Numbered from the stretch's first letter, positions 18,127-27,097 are shown. The stretch: DNA of 64,000 nucleotides from Clostridia bacterium (GCA_017934975.1 JAGBIM010000006.1:1-64000); one strand, 5' to 3'. The notes: a model not told the origin generated them from the letters alone. Numbers and translations are program-made.

Positions 18127-20454
18127 ATGTCTACGAAGCTGTTCTACAACCGTTTCGTCAACGATTGGATGCACGCTCTGCCCTTGGGCAACGGGCGCAT
18201 CGGAGCCATGGTGTTCGGAAATCCCGCCCGGGAGACCATTGAGATCAACGAGGAATCTCTGTGGAGCGGGCGGCAGATCGAAGAGAAGAACCACGCCACC
18301 CCCGAGGCTCTGGCGCAGATCCGCAAATATCTTGCGGAAGAGCGGTTGCAGGAGGCCTCGGCCTTGGGAGCCGAAACCTTTCTGACCGATCCGCCGCGGG
18401 TGCGGTTTTTCGAATCCTTCGGAGAGATTCTGTTGCAATTTCCCGATTGGGGCGAGGTTACCGACTACCGAAAAACTCTGGAGTTGAAGGACGCGCTGGC
18501 CACGGTGGAATGGACCCGGGACGGGCGGAAATTCCGCAGTGAAAGCCTGGTCAGCGAAGCCTACGACGTGTTTGCCTATCGGGTTTCGGCCAGCGGAACC
18601 TTCCCCGCAAGCGTCACCGTGAAGCGGGGGCAGGACGCTTATACGGCGACCCTCTCCGCGGACACCCTCTTCCTGAACGGGCGGGTAACCTGGGGGGACG
18701 AGGAATTCTTCGGTCCCCGTGGAGAAGGGATGTCCTTCGGCGCCCGCATCAAGGTGGAAACCGACGGGCAAGCCAAGGCGACCCACGATACGATTTTCAT
18801 CGAAAACGCCACCTATATCACTCTTTACGCCGCCTTTGCCACCAACTACAACGTGGAAAAATACGATATAGACGAAAGCATCGACTATCGGGCAAGGCTG
18901 GAGGAGACGCTTTCCGCTCTGGAGGGGATTTCCTTTGAATCGGTTCTGGATCGGAATATTCGGGATCATCGGGCGAAGTACGAACGTCTTTCCCTGACTC
19001 TGGCGGGGCCCGACAAAACGCACCTGCCCACCGACCGTCGGCTGAAGGAGGTTTCCCGCGGCGCGTCGGACCCGGATCTGTGCGCACTGTATTATAATTT
19101 CGGCCGCTATCTGTTGCTGGAAAGCTCGGGCAAGCGCTCCACCCTCCCCGCCAACCTGCAGGGCATCTGGAGCCACGGATTCCGTCCCGCCTGGGGTGCC
19201 GATTACCACACGAACATCAACGTGCAGATGAATTATTGGCCCGCCGAGGCAGGGAACCTGTCCCACACGGTGGAGAGCTTGACCCATTTTGTGAAGATGC
19301 TGTCGAAATTCGGCGAAAAAACCGCCAAAGACCTCTTCAACGCCAAGGGCTGGGCCATCAACCACACCACGGATATTTTCGGCCGCACGGGGGTTCACGA
19401 CCACGTGGGCTGCGGATTCTTCCCCATGGCGGGCCCCTGGATGTGCCTGTCCTTGTGGGAGCATTACGAATATTCCGACGATTTGGACTATCTGAAGGAA
19501 ATCTGGCCCATCCTGCGGGGCTCCTGCGAGTTCGTCTGCGATTATCTGACCGAGGACGAAAACGGAAACCTCATCACCGCGCCCTCCAACTCCCCCGAAA
19601 ACTGGTTCTGGTACGATCATCCCGACGGCACCCGCAAAAAGGAGACCCTGACCCGTGGGGCAACCTTCGATTTTGAGGTGATCTACGCTCTGTTCACCCG
19701 CACGGTCTACGCCTGCAAGATGCTGGGCGAGGAGGAAGAATTCGGGGAAAAACTTCGGAAAACCCTGAAAAAGCTGCCGCCCCTGCGGATTTCGGAGCGG
19801 TACGGCACCCTCTGCGAATGGATTCGGGACTACGAGGAGGTGGAGCCGGGGCATCGGCACATTTCCCATCTGTTCGGCCTCCATCCCGCAGACCAGATCA
19901 CCGAAGCCGACCCCGTTCTTTTCGAAGGCGCAAAAAAGACCATCGCCCGCCGTCTGAGCCACGGGGGCGGTCACACGGGCTGGTCCCGCGCCTGGACCGT
20001 CAACTTCTACGCCCGCTTCCGGGAAGGGGACGAGGCGTTGCGGCATCTTTACGCCCTTTTTGCCACCAATACGGAGGCCAACCTCTTTGACCTGCATCCC
20101 CCTCATATTTTCCAGATTGACGGAAATCTGGGGGCCACGGCGGGGATCAACGAAATGCTGCTCCAAAGCCATTTGGGCGAAGCGGGAAGCCGCATCGTAC
20201 AGCTGTTGCCCGCCCTGCCCGCGGAATGGGAAAAAGGCGCGGTAAAGGGGCTGAAGGCCCGTGGCAATTTCACCTTTGATTTTGCCTGGGAACAGGGCAA
20301 GCTGACCGCCGTTTCCGTATCCTGCCCCGAAGAAAAGGTTCTTCGGTGGAAGATCGGAGACCAAAAGCCCGCGTCCTCGGCGGAATATACCGTAAAAGAC
20401 GGAATTCTGTACTGCACCCTGCCTGCGGGACGACCCGTAACCTTTACCTTTTAA
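18127..20454 (+). CDS. GH95 family alpha-L-fucosidase (alpha-1,2-fucosidase type)
   Basis: 775 residues, the usual length of bare GH95 enzymes, without a signal peptide. The N-terminus has the family hallmark WMHALPLGNGRIGAMVFGNP followed by EINEESLWSG; later come LPANLQGIWSH, ADYHTNINVQMNYWPAE (catalytic Asn/Asp region) and GGHTGWSRAWTVNFYARF. The C-terminal beta domain ends with QLLPALP and an FDFAWEQGKL segment. GH95 enzymes invert terminal alpha-1,2-linked fucose (some act on galactose) of mucin, milk or plant glycans. The absence of a secretion signal points to intracellular processing. AGGAGG precedes the ATG; yfcE follows after nine bases. Confidence 0.93.
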   Translation: MSTKLFYNRFVNDWMHALPLGNGRIGAMVFGNPARETIEINEESLWSGRQIEEKNHATPEALAQIRKYLAEERLQEASALGAETFLTDPPRVRFFESFGEILLQFPDWGEVTDYRKTLELKDALATVEWTRDGRKFRSESLVSEAYDVFAYRVSASGTFPASVTVKRGQDAYTATLSADTLFLNGRVTWGDEEFFGPRGEGMSFGARIKVETDGQAKATHDTIFIENATYITLYAAFATNYNVEKYDIDESIDYRARLEETLSALEGISFESVLDRNIRDHRAKYERLSLTLAGPDKTHLPTDRRLKEVSRGASDPDLCALYYNFGRYLLLESSGKRSTLPANLQGIWSHGFRPAWGADYHTNINVQMNYWPAEAGNLSHTVESLTHFVKMLSKFGEKTAKDLFNAKGWAINHTTDIFGRTGVHDHVGCGFFPMAGPWMCLSLWEHYEYSDDLDYLKEIWPILRGSCEFVCDYLTEDENGNLITAPSNSPENWFWYDHPDGTRKKETLTRGATFDFEVIYALFTRTVYACKMLGEEEEFGEKLRKTLKKLPPLRISERYGTLCEWIRDYEEVEPGHRHISHLFGLHPADQITEADPVLFEGAKKTIARRLSHGGGHTGWSRAWTVNFYARFREGDEALRHLYALFATNTEANLFDLHPPHIFQIDGNLGATAGINEMLLQSHLGEAGSRIVQLLPALPAEWEKGAVKGLKARGNFTFDFAWEQGKLTAVSVSCPEEKVLRWKIGDQKPASSAEYTVKDGILYCTLPAGRPVTFTF

Positions 20455-20463
20455 GGAGACCGT

Positions 20464-21009
20464 ATGATGAAATGGATGATTGCGTCGGATATTCACGGCT
20501 CGGCGAAATATTGCAAAGAGCTGCTGAACGCCTTTGACCAAGAAGGGGCCCACCGTCTGCTTCTGTTGGGGGATCTTTTGTATCACGGCCCCCGAAACGA
20601 TCTGCCCGAGGGCTACGCCCCCAAGGAGGTCATCGCCCTTTTGAATGCCCGCAAGGACGTTTTGTTCTGCGTGCGGGGCAACTGCGAGGCGGAGGTGGAT
20701 CAGATGGTGCTGGACTTTCCCGTTCTGGGCGATTATATGCTCCTCTGGGCGGAAAACCGTATGATCTACGCCACCCACGGCCATCACTGCGGGGAGCAGA
20801 ATCCGCCCCCCTTCGCCAAGGGAAGCGTGCTTCTGAACGGACACACCCACGTGCCTGCCTGCGTGGATCACGGGGACTGGCTCTATCTCAATCCGGGCTC
20901 GGTCTCCATTCCCAAGGAAAATTCTCCACGGGGCTATATGACCCTGGAGGGGACCCGCCTGGCGTGGAAAACCCTGGCGGGGGAAATTTGGAAAACCTAC
21001 GAACTGTGA
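20464..21009 (+). CDS. yfcE: YfcE family phosphodiesterase
   Basis: A 181-residue metallophosphoesterase of the YfcE/MJ0936 group. Motifs: IASDIHGS, LGDLLYHGPRN (YfcE-type GDxxxHGPR), VRGNCEAEVD, TATHGHHC-like ATHGHH, NGHTHVPA, and the C-terminal LNPGSVSIPKE. E. coli YfcE hydrolyses phosphodiester test substrates; the natural substrate is unknown. Two adjacent ATGs (20464, 20467) follow an AAGGAGA site; either may be used. It belongs to the glycan cluster. Confidence 0.9.
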   Translation: MMKWMIASDIHGSAKYCKELLNAFDQEGAHRLLLLGDLLYHGPRNDLPEGYAPKEVIALLNARKDVLFCVRGNCEAEVDQMVLDFPVLGDYMLLWAENRMIYATHGHHCGEQNPPPFAKGSVLLNGHTHVPACVDHGDWLYLNPGSVSIPKENSPRGYMTLEGTRLAWKTLAGEIWKTYEL

Positions 21010-21018
21010 GGGATTGCG

Positions 21019-21966
21019 ATGAAACTGTCGAAGCAACAACTGGAATCGGTGCTTTTCGGTGCCGAGGAACTTCAATGGAACGAAGAAATTCTCACCCCCT
21101 ATAAAGTTTCCAAGCCCACCCGCGACGCGTGGTTTGCTCTGGAGGAGGGGTTGGGACTGCGGGCGGAGGTTCCCACGGGATGCCGTCTGGACTTTGTCAC
21201 CGACAGCGGGGAGGTCACCTTTACCCTGACGGGCACCCCCTACGATTGTCTGGTGGACGGCCTTCTCACCGACCGCTTTGAGGGGAGCGATTCCCCCGAG
21301 GCCTTTTCCGTCACTTTGGACGGTCAGCCCCACCGCGTGACCCTGATTTTCCCCTCTCACAACGGGATTATTCCCCGCATCCACGGGGTGGAGGTCTGTG
21401 ACGGCGCTTCGGTCACTCCCCACGAATACGGAGAAAAATTCCTCTTTTTGGGGGATTCCATTACCCAGGGCTGGAATTCGGGCATTGATTCTCTGTCCTA
21501 CGCCTGGCGCACGAGCCTGTTTTTTAACGCGGACTGCCGCATTTACGGGGTAGGGGGCGCATGCTTCTATCCCTCCACCTTCGAAAAGCCCGCGAAATTT
21601 GATCCGGATCGGGTCTTCGTGGCCTTCGGGACCAACGATTTCGGTCATTTCAAGACCTTGGAAGACCTGCATACCGCCGCGTCGGATTATCTGGACCTGG
21701 TCTGCGGGGCCTTCGGAGGCAAAAAGATCTACGGCATTACCCCCATCTGGCGGTACGATACCTGGATCAAGCCCATGGGCACCTTCGACGAATGCATCGA
21801 CGTGATTCGGGAAGAATACGAAAAGCGGAGCATTCCCGTCATCGACGGGCTGGATCTGGTGCCTCACAACAAAACCTTCTTCGCCGACGCTCTGCATCCC
21901 AACGCGCTGGGCTTCAGTCTGTACGCGGAAAATCTCATCCGCTTTTTGCAGGAGGAAGAGGCATGA
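21019..21966 (+). CDS. SGNH/GDSL hydrolase with N-terminal beta domain, copy 1
   Basis: 315 residues in two parts. The first 135 form a beta-rich domain (FTLTGTPYDCLVDGL, DGQPHRVTLIFPSHNGI) resembling the jelly-roll of CE2-type esterases; the rest is an SGNH hydrolase with block I LFLGDSITQGW near residue 145 (nucleophile Ser), a Gly in GVGGACFYP, block III AFGTNDFGHF and block V DALHPNALG giving Asp and His. Such enzymes remove acetyl groups from sugars. No signal peptide. It overlaps the next gene, a paralogue, by ATGA. Probable role: deacetylating imported glycans. Confidence 0.85.
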   Translation: MKLSKQQLESVLFGAEELQWNEEILTPYKVSKPTRDAWFALEEGLGLRAEVPTGCRLDFVTDSGEVTFTLTGTPYDCLVDGLLTDRFEGSDSPEAFSVTLDGQPHRVTLIFPSHNGIIPRIHGVEVCDGASVTPHEYGEKFLFLGDSITQGWNSGIDSLSYAWRTSLFFNADCRIYGVGGACFYPSTFEKPAKFDPDRVFVAFGTNDFGHFKTLEDLHTAASDYLDLVCGAFGGKKIYGITPIWRYDTWIKPMGTFDECIDVIREEYEKRSIPVIDGLDLVPHNKTFFADALHPNALGFSLYAENLIRFLQEEEA

Positions 21967-22892
21967 CCCTGCGGGAAATCCGAAAATTTCTCTTCGGCGC
22001 CGTGGAAACGCGGGAAGAAAAAGGGGGCCTTCGCGCCTTCCCCATTCCCGAAAAAATCCGCAGAATCTGGGGAGAAAAGGCCGATTGGCTGGAGACCCAC
22101 GCCTCCTTCCCCACGGGGGTGCGCCTCGATCTGCACACCGACGCCCCCACCGTCTGCTTCACCCTTTCGGGGGGCACCTTTACGGTGGCGTTGGACGGAC
22201 TGTTTGCGGGAAAATGGGAGGCAATGGAGAAAACAACCTTCTCTCTGTCCCTGCCTGCGGGGGACCATCGGGTAACCATGTGGTATCCCCTGCACGAGAA
22301 CGGCATCGTCCACGACCTGACCCTGCCCGAAGGATATTCCGCCACGCCCCACGCCTACGATTGCAGTTTTCTGTTTCTGGGCGATTCCATCACCCAAGGC
22401 TTTTGTGCGGAACACGACACCTGCGCCTTTGCCCTGCAGGTTTCGGCGGCCTGCAACGCGGATTGTCTGATCCAAGGGGTGGGCGGCGCGTATTTTAATC
22501 CCGACGCCTTTGAAAAGCCCGAGTATTTCGATCCCCATCGGGTCATCGTGGCCTTCGGCACCAACGACCCCACCTGGGGCTTTGACGGAGAAACTTTGCG
22601 AAAGCAGACGGGGGACTATCTGGAAAAGCTGGTTGCCGCCTTCGGGCCCGCAAAGGTGCTCTGCATCCTGCCCATCTGGCGGAGCGAAAACTCTCTGAAA
22701 GAAGAGATCCGCGGATTTTACGGGGAATGTATGGCCATGATTCGGCAGGAAGCGGAAAAGCGGGATATTCCCGTTGTGGACGGATTGACCTTGGTGCCCC
22801 ATCATCCCGATTATTTCGCGGCGGATTGCCTGCATCCCAACGATCGGGGCTTCGGGGCCTACGCCTGCAATCTGTTGCCCTATTTGTTTTGA
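21963..22892 (+). CDS. SGNH/GDSL hydrolase with N-terminal beta domain, copy 2
   Basis: A 309-residue paralogue of the preceding gene with the same two-domain plan: beta domain (CFTLSGGTFTVALDGLFAG, WYPLHENGIVHDL), then LFLGDSITQGF, GVGGAYFNPDAFEKP, AFGTNDPTW and DCLHPNDRGFGAY, so all SGNH catalytic blocks are kept. The start is the ATG overlapping the stop of copy 1; the open frame extends further upstream but only inside copy 1. Clear sequence divergence between the two copies suggests an old duplication and different acyl-sugar preferences. Confidence 0.85.
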   Translation: MTLREIRKFLFGAVETREEKGGLRAFPIPEKIRRIWGEKADWLETHASFPTGVRLDLHTDAPTVCFTLSGGTFTVALDGLFAGKWEAMEKTTFSLSLPAGDHRVTMWYPLHENGIVHDLTLPEGYSATPHAYDCSFLFLGDSITQGFCAEHDTCAFALQVSAACNADCLIQGVGGAYFNPDAFEKPEYFDPHRVIVAFGTNDPTWGFDGETLRKQTGDYLEKLVAAFGPAKVLCILPIWRSENSLKEEIRGFYGECMAMIRQEAEKRDIPVVDGLTLVPHHPDYFAADCLHPNDRGFGAYACNLLPYLF

Positions 22893-22983
22893 CACATTTC
22901 GACAAATTCCCAAAAGTCCTTAACAAGATTGTAACAATCATATTCTATAATAGTACAAAGATTTCGGGAAAGGAGGACTTCTT

Positions 22984-23598
22984 ATGGCTCTTGAACTGTC
23001 GGTCAGCGCTCTTTTGGGGTATCTGATCGGAAATATTATTCCCGCCGCCCTTTTGGATAAGATCAAAAAAGCGGGTCTGCGGAAAAAAGGCACGAGGAAT
23101 TTAGGTGCCACCAACACTCTTTTGGTGCTGGGCAAAAAATGGGGAGTTCTCGTTTTGATCTTCGATATGCTGAAGGCCTTCTTCGCCGTATATCTGGCTC
23201 AGTGGATCTTCCCCCTGCAACCTTTGTCGGGCATGGTCAGCGGAACCTGTGCCGTGCTGGGCCACGTGTTCCCCTTCTATATGGGATTTCGGGGCGGCAA
23301 GGGCCTTGCGGCCTTCGGCGGATTGGTGCTGGCGGTGGATTGGCGTCTGTTCCTGCTTCTGTTAGGTGTGGACGCGGTGCTGGTGCTTCTGACCGACGTG
23401 TGGGTGGTCACCCCCTTCTTTGCGGGGATCTTCTTCCCCCTGCTCTACGGAATTTTCTTCCACGATCTGTGGGGTGCTCTCGTGGCGGCTCTGGCAGGTG
23501 CCGTTCTGATCTATAAAAACGTGGAAGGCCTGCGCCGTGCCCTGCGGGGAGAAGACAAAAGCGTGCGGCAGACCCTGTTTAAGAAAAGAGAGAAATAA
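22984..23598 (+). CDS. plsY: Glycerol-3-phosphate acyltransferase PlsY-like membrane protein
   Basis: 204 residues with about five transmembrane helices. PlsY moves an acyl group from acyl-phosphate to glycerol-3-phosphate, the first step of phospholipid synthesis. Motif 1 normally reads SGNxGATN; here it is GTRNLGATNT. Motif 2 GHVFPFYMGFRGGKGLA is well kept, and motif 3 may be KNVEGLRRALRGED. The altered first motif suggests a diverged paralogue rather than the only housekeeping copy. It has its own -10-like TATAAT at 22946-22951 and an AAAGGAGG site, so it is probably transcribed apart from the esterases. Confidence 0.85.
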   Translation: MALELSVSALLGYLIGNIIPAALLDKIKKAGLRKKGTRNLGATNTLLVLGKKWGVLVLIFDMLKAFFAVYLAQWIFPLQPLSGMVSGTCAVLGHVFPFYMGFRGGKGLAAFGGLVLAVDWRLFLLLLGVDAVLVLLTDVWVVTPFFAGIFFPLLYGIFFHDLWGALVAALAGAVLIYKNVEGLRRALRGEDKSVRQTLFKKREK

Positions 23599-23612
23599 TC
23601 AAATGGAAAAAC

Positions 23613-23648
23613 AAGCCCCGACGAAATGTTTCCGTCGGGGCTTTTTTA
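23613..23648 (+). terminator. Rho-independent terminator of plsY
   Basis: AAGCCCCGACG - AAATGTTTC - CGTCGGGGCTT followed by TTTTTA; a perfect GC-rich stem 15 bases after the stop. Confidence 0.9.
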
Positions 23649-23659
23649 TATTTCGGGTG

Positions 23660-24194
23660 TGAGAATCTTTGTGACCCAAACAACCCTTCCACCGCTTCGC
23701 GGTCCCCCTCCCCTTACTAAGGGGAGGCTTACGATTGCGCATCGTTTATCGATTGCACACCGTTCAAGAGACGTGCAAAAACCCCTTCCACCACCACGCC
23801 GCACTACGGCAGGCGCGGCGGTCCCCCTTCCCCTTCCTTTGGCAAGGAAGTGGACGGCGAGGACAGAGGGCGAGCCTTGCCAAGGGGCGTTAAGAGAGAT
23901 GTTCCTTAAAAAGTTTTGCAATAGAATTGCGCGGCAGGGGAATTCAATAAAACCTTTCCCCCGACGGATGAAATCCGTCGGATCACGCTTTCCTTTCTCT
24001 TGGTACTTCTCTTTCCTTTCCCGAAAGGAAAGAGAAGTACACCCCCCCCGTCCGCAAAAAAAAGACCGAGAAGAAACTCCTCTCGGTCTTGCATAAAAAA
24101 ATTCGTTTTTCCCCCGACGGATGGAAATCCGTCGGATTTCGCTTTTCTTTCTTTTGGTACTTTTCTTTCTTTTCTCGAAAAGAAAGAAAAGTAC
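23660..24194 (-). repeat. Reversed E repeat and two reversed A-B units
   Basis: 23670-23900 is an inverted copy of the E repeat (CCTTCCACCGCTTCGCGGTCC, CTCCCCTTACTAAGGGGAG, GCACACCGTTCAAGAGACG). Then, reading leftward, come A elements at 24194-24142 and 24040-23988, each followed by a CCGACGGAT/ATCCGTCGG hairpin (24114-24136, 23960-23981); a C stem AGACCGAG/CTCGGTCT lies at 24061-24090. The block sits immediately downstream of the leftward GH4 gene. No gene is supported here. Confidence 0.85.
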
Positions 24195-24218
24195 ACGTTC
24201 CCCATCCCCTCAACCCAA

Positions 24219-25541
24219 TCAGTGGTACTTGGGCAGGTAATCGCCGTGGGCCACGATCAGATCGTCCACCATCTTCTTGATGGTGTCGATGTCCAGTTCG
24301 CTGGCGGTGTGGGGATCCAGCATGGCGGCCTGATAGATATGCTCCAGCTTCTTGGTGTGAGCCGCTTCGATGGTCAACAACTGCACGTTGATATTGGTCA
24401 TGTTCATGGCGGCACACTGCACGGGGAGGGCGCCCACGTGGCAACCGTGGATGCCGTACGCGTCTACCAAGCAGGGCACTTCCACGCAGGCTTCCGCGGG
24501 CAGGTTGGTGATCAGCCCGTTGTTCAGCACGTTTCCGCCGATCTTATAGGGGTTGCCCGTAACCATGGATTCCATGATGTGGGAGGCGTATTCCCGGGAG
24601 CGCTTGTGCTCCTTCACGCCGTTCTGCAACAGTTCCTGACATTCCTTCTTCCAGCCGTTGATCTGGTTCACACAGCGGCGGGGATATTCGTCCAGAGGAA
24701 TGTTGTATTTTTCGATGAGCTCGGGATACTTGCTCTTGATGTAGAACATATTGTATTCCGCGTTATGCTCGCTGGATTCGGTGCAGTAGTAGCCGAAATT
24801 TTTGATATATTCCAGACGGACTTTATTGTTACATTCGGGATCGGCGATCTTCGCGTCGATGAGGGACTTGATTTCGGGATACAGATCCACCCCGTTCTTG
24901 TCCTTCAGCTCCAGCAGCCAAGCCATGTGGTTGATGCCGGCGATGAGCTCCTTTGCCCCTTCCAGACGGGCGGTGTCCAGTCCGAGGGTCTTGAACAGGG
25001 ATTCGGAGCAGACCTGAACGCTGTGGCAGAGACCCACGGTCTTCACGCCGGTGTAACGCTGCATATAGCCGGTGAGCATGGCCATGGGATTGGTGTAGTT
25101 CAAGAACCATGCGTCGGGGCAGACTTCTTCCATGTCACGGGCAAAATCCTCCATGACGGGAATGGTGCGCAGGGCACGCATAATGCCCCCGATGCCCAGG
25201 GTGTCGGCGATGGTCTGACGCAGGCCGTATTTCTTGGGAACCTCAAAGTCGATGATGGTGCAGGGATCGTAGAGCCCCACCTGAATGGCGTTGACCACGA
25301 AATCCGCGCCGCGCAGAGCGTCCTTACGGTTTTCCACGCCCAGATAGCTTTCAATCTTGGCGTTGCTGCCCAGAGTTTTGCGCATGGCCTCCAGAATGGT
25401 GGCGCTTTCCTTCAGCCGATCCCCGTCGATGTCGTAGAGGGCAAAGGTGCTGTCCTTCAAAGATTCGGAGCACATGCAGTCTCCGATGACGTTACGGGCA
25501 AAAACGGTACTTCCCGCGCCCATAAAAGTAATTTTAGCCAT
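24219..25541 (-). CDS. melA: GH4 family alpha-galactosidase / alpha-glucosidase (MelA-like)
   Basis: 440 residues, typical for GH4. These enzymes use NAD+ and Mn2+ and an oxidation-elimination mechanism. The N-terminal Rossmann motif ITFMGAGSTVFARNV is followed by YDIDGDRL, NAIQVGG-like NAIQVGLYD, FLNYTNPMAM and the metal-binding GLCHSVQ; an EYPRRCVNQINGW segment and a C-terminal NLPAEACVEVPCLVDAYG complete the fold. The CHSVQ form and overall sequence favour the MelA (alpha-galactosidase) branch. The ATG at 25541 has AAGGAGG; the frame is open further upstream without a site. It is divergent from an araC regulator that probably controls it. Confidence 0.9.
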   Translation of the reverse strand: MAKITFMGAGSTVFARNVIGDCMCSESLKDSTFALYDIDGDRLKESATILEAMRKTLGSNAKIESYLGVENRKDALRGADFVVNAIQVGLYDPCTIIDFEVPKKYGLRQTIADTLGIGGIMRALRTIPVMEDFARDMEEVCPDAWFLNYTNPMAMLTGYMQRYTGVKTVGLCHSVQVCSESLFKTLGLDTARLEGAKELIAGINHMAWLLELKDKNGVDLYPEIKSLIDAKIADPECNNKVRLEYIKNFGYYCTESSEHNAEYNMFYIKSKYPELIEKYNIPLDEYPRRCVNQINGWKKECQELLQNGVKEHKRSREYASHIMESMVTGNPYKIGGNVLNNGLITNLPAEACVEVPCLVDAYGIHGCHVGALPVQCAAMNMTNINVQLLTIEAAHTKKLEHIYQAAMLDPHTASELDIDTIKKMVDDLIVAHGDYLPKYH

Positions 25542-25598
25542 ATCAAATCCTCCTTGCGGTTTTTTCTTTATTGTAGCAAAGAATTCACAAATATTCCA

Positions 25599-25627
25599 TT
25601 GATATTCGTGGCAAAAACTTGTATAAT
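25599..25627 (+). promoter_or_regulatory. Promoter of the araC-type regulator
   Basis: TTGATA (25599-25604), a 17-base spacer and TATAAT (25622-25627), 23 bases before the start codon. It lies in the 110-base divergent region shared with the GH4 gene. Confidence 0.82.
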
Positions 25628-25650
25628 TGTTAGATATAGGGGGGGATTGT

Positions 25651-26421
25651 ATGACACACAGTGAAATTGTCATCAACGAAAACTACGGAGGGTTGAATCC
25701 CGTGCAGTACGGACGGGAAACCTGCGCGCCCCTCCATTCCTACGGGCCTGCGGTGCGGACCCATTGGCTTTTGCATTACGTCAAGTCGGGGAAGGGAGTT
25801 TTCGTGCGGGAGGGGGAAACCTTTCCGGTCAAGAAGGGGGAAGTCTTTGTGATTCCGCCCTATAAAGAGACCTTTTATCAGGCCGACGAGGAGGACCCGT
25901 GGGATTACGTCTGGATCGGCTTTACGGTCAACGGAGCCGCTCCCGAATGTTTTTCCAAGGCGGTGTTGCACGTGCCCGAGGCGGAGGGGGTTTTCGAGGA
26001 AATGCGAAGATGCAAGGAATACGAGGGCGGACGGAGCGCCTTTCTGACCTCCTGTCTTTGGAAATTGGTTGGATTTTTGCTGGAATCCGAAACCAAAAAG
26101 CCCGACTACGTGGACAAGGCGCTGAGTTATATTCACGCGGAATACGCCAATCCCATCAACGTGCAGACCATCGCCGACGGGCTGAATCTGGACCGCAGTT
26201 ATTTTTCCACCCTCTTCACGCAAAAGGTTGGGATGCCGCCCCGGGATTATCTGCGGGCCTATCGTCTGAATCGGGCGGCGGAGCTGATGGTGCGGTACGG
26301 AGAGCGTCCCTCTACGGCGGCCCTGTCCGTGGGATACGAGGATCTGTTCCACTTTTCCAAGTCCTTCAAGCAGTTTTTCGGACTCTCTCCCCGGGCTTAC
26401 GTCAAGGCGAAGAAGGAGTGA
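25651..26421 (+). CDS. AraC family transcriptional regulator
   Basis: 256 residues: an N-terminal cupin-type sensor domain (GKGVFVREGETFPVKKGEVFVIPPYKETFYQ) and a C-terminal double helix-turn-helix (NPINVQTIADGLNLDRSYFSTLFTQKVGMPPRDYLRAYRLNRA, then STAALSVGYEDLFHFSKSFKQFFGLSPRAYV). The sensor half is of the sugar-responsive type. The start at 25651 follows a GGGGGG ribosome site. Because it is divergent from the GH4 alpha-galactosidase gene with 109 bases between them, it probably senses a galactoside and activates that gene; control of the other glycan genes is possible but not shown. Confidence 0.9.
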   Translation: MTHSEIVINENYGGLNPVQYGRETCAPLHSYGPAVRTHWLLHYVKSGKGVFVREGETFPVKKGEVFVIPPYKETFYQADEEDPWDYVWIGFTVNGAAPECFSKAVLHVPEAEGVFEEMRRCKEYEGGRSAFLTSCLWKLVGFLLESETKKPDYVDKALSYIHAEYANPINVQTIADGLNLDRSYFSTLFTQKVGMPPRDYLRAYRLNRAAELMVRYGERPSTAALSVGYEDLFHFSKSFKQFFGLSPRAYVKAKKE

Positions 26422-26443
26422 CGGCGGGGACGGGAGTGGGGGT

Positions 26444-26992
26444 GTTCTTTTCTTTCTTTTCGGGAAAAGAAAGAAAAGAACCAAAAGAAAGAAAAGCGTG
26501 ATCCGACGGATTCTATCCGTCGGGGGAAAGATAAATTACGAAGTGCAAGCCCGAGCGGAGTTTTTCCTCTCGGGTTTTTTTCGATGGGGGTGTTCTTCTT
26601 TTTCTTTTCTCGGGAAAAGAAAAAGAAGAACCAAGAAAAAGAAAAGCGTGATCCGACGGATTCCATCCGTCGGGGGAAAGATAAATTACGAAGTGCAAGA
26701 CCGAGAGGAATTTTCTTCTCGGTCTTTTTTTGTCGACGGGGGTGTCCTTCTCTTTCCTTTCGAGAAAGGAAAGAGAAGGACCAAGAGAAAGGAAAGCGAA
26801 GCCGACGGATTGTATCCGTCGGGGGAAGGAGAAAAACGGAATTTGCCGCAAGGCGAACAGATCGAATCGCGGAGCGATCTATCGCCCTTTGCCCCGCCCT
26901 TCCCCCGCGGCCCCCGCCGCGGGCCGCCCCCGCGCCGCGAAGCGGCGGGGGCGGAGCATTTTCTCCCGAAAATGCGGAAGGGCCCCCTGCAA
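26444..26992 (+). repeat. Three A-B-C units in tandem plus a family D palindrome
   Basis: A elements at 26444-26496, 26592-26646 and 26744-26796; B hairpins at 26503-26523, 26653-26673 and 26802-26822; C stems after the first two (CCCGAG/CTCGGG and ACCGAG/CTCGGT, with T-runs). From 26823 comes a block shared with 30175-30346: GAATTTGCCGCAAGGCGAAC, GAATCGCGGAGCGATC, then the GC-rich D palindromes and GCATTTTC/GAAAATGC. No gene is supported between araC and the BspA-like gene. Confidence 0.87.
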
Positions 26993-27021
26993 AAGTTTTA
27001 TTATTTTTAACAAATGGAATC

Positions 27022-27051
27022 TTGCGTAGATCCCTTACGATATGATATAAT
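27022..27051 (+). promoter_or_regulatory. Promoter of the BspA-like surface gene
   Basis: TTGCGT (27022-27027), 18-base spacer, TATAAT (27046-27051) with TGA directly before it (extended -10). The start codon with AGGAGG lies 46 bases downstream. Confidence 0.75.
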
Positions 27052-27097
27052 GAAAAAAAGGAGTCTTTTTGTAAATCCTTTTCAGGAGGTCGATTTG

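Noticed and set aside
16468..21897. A 1,809-codon open frame on the minus strand across five rightward genes
   Set aside because: It is antisense to well-supported glycosidase, phosphoesterase and esterase genes, has no domain and is rich in residues produced by complementing GC-rich codons.
23626..24096. Open frames of 60-170 codons over the intergenic repeats (also at 5-621, 5339-5867, 13315-14134, 26397-27242, 29797-30531)
   Set aside because: They run through palindromes and repeats, occur in several frames on both strands and lack ribosome sites.
26444..26822. A possible CRISPR array
   Set aside because: The repeated units are hairpins of about 100-150 bases with variable arms, with no short constant repeat, no regular unique spacers and no cas genes.
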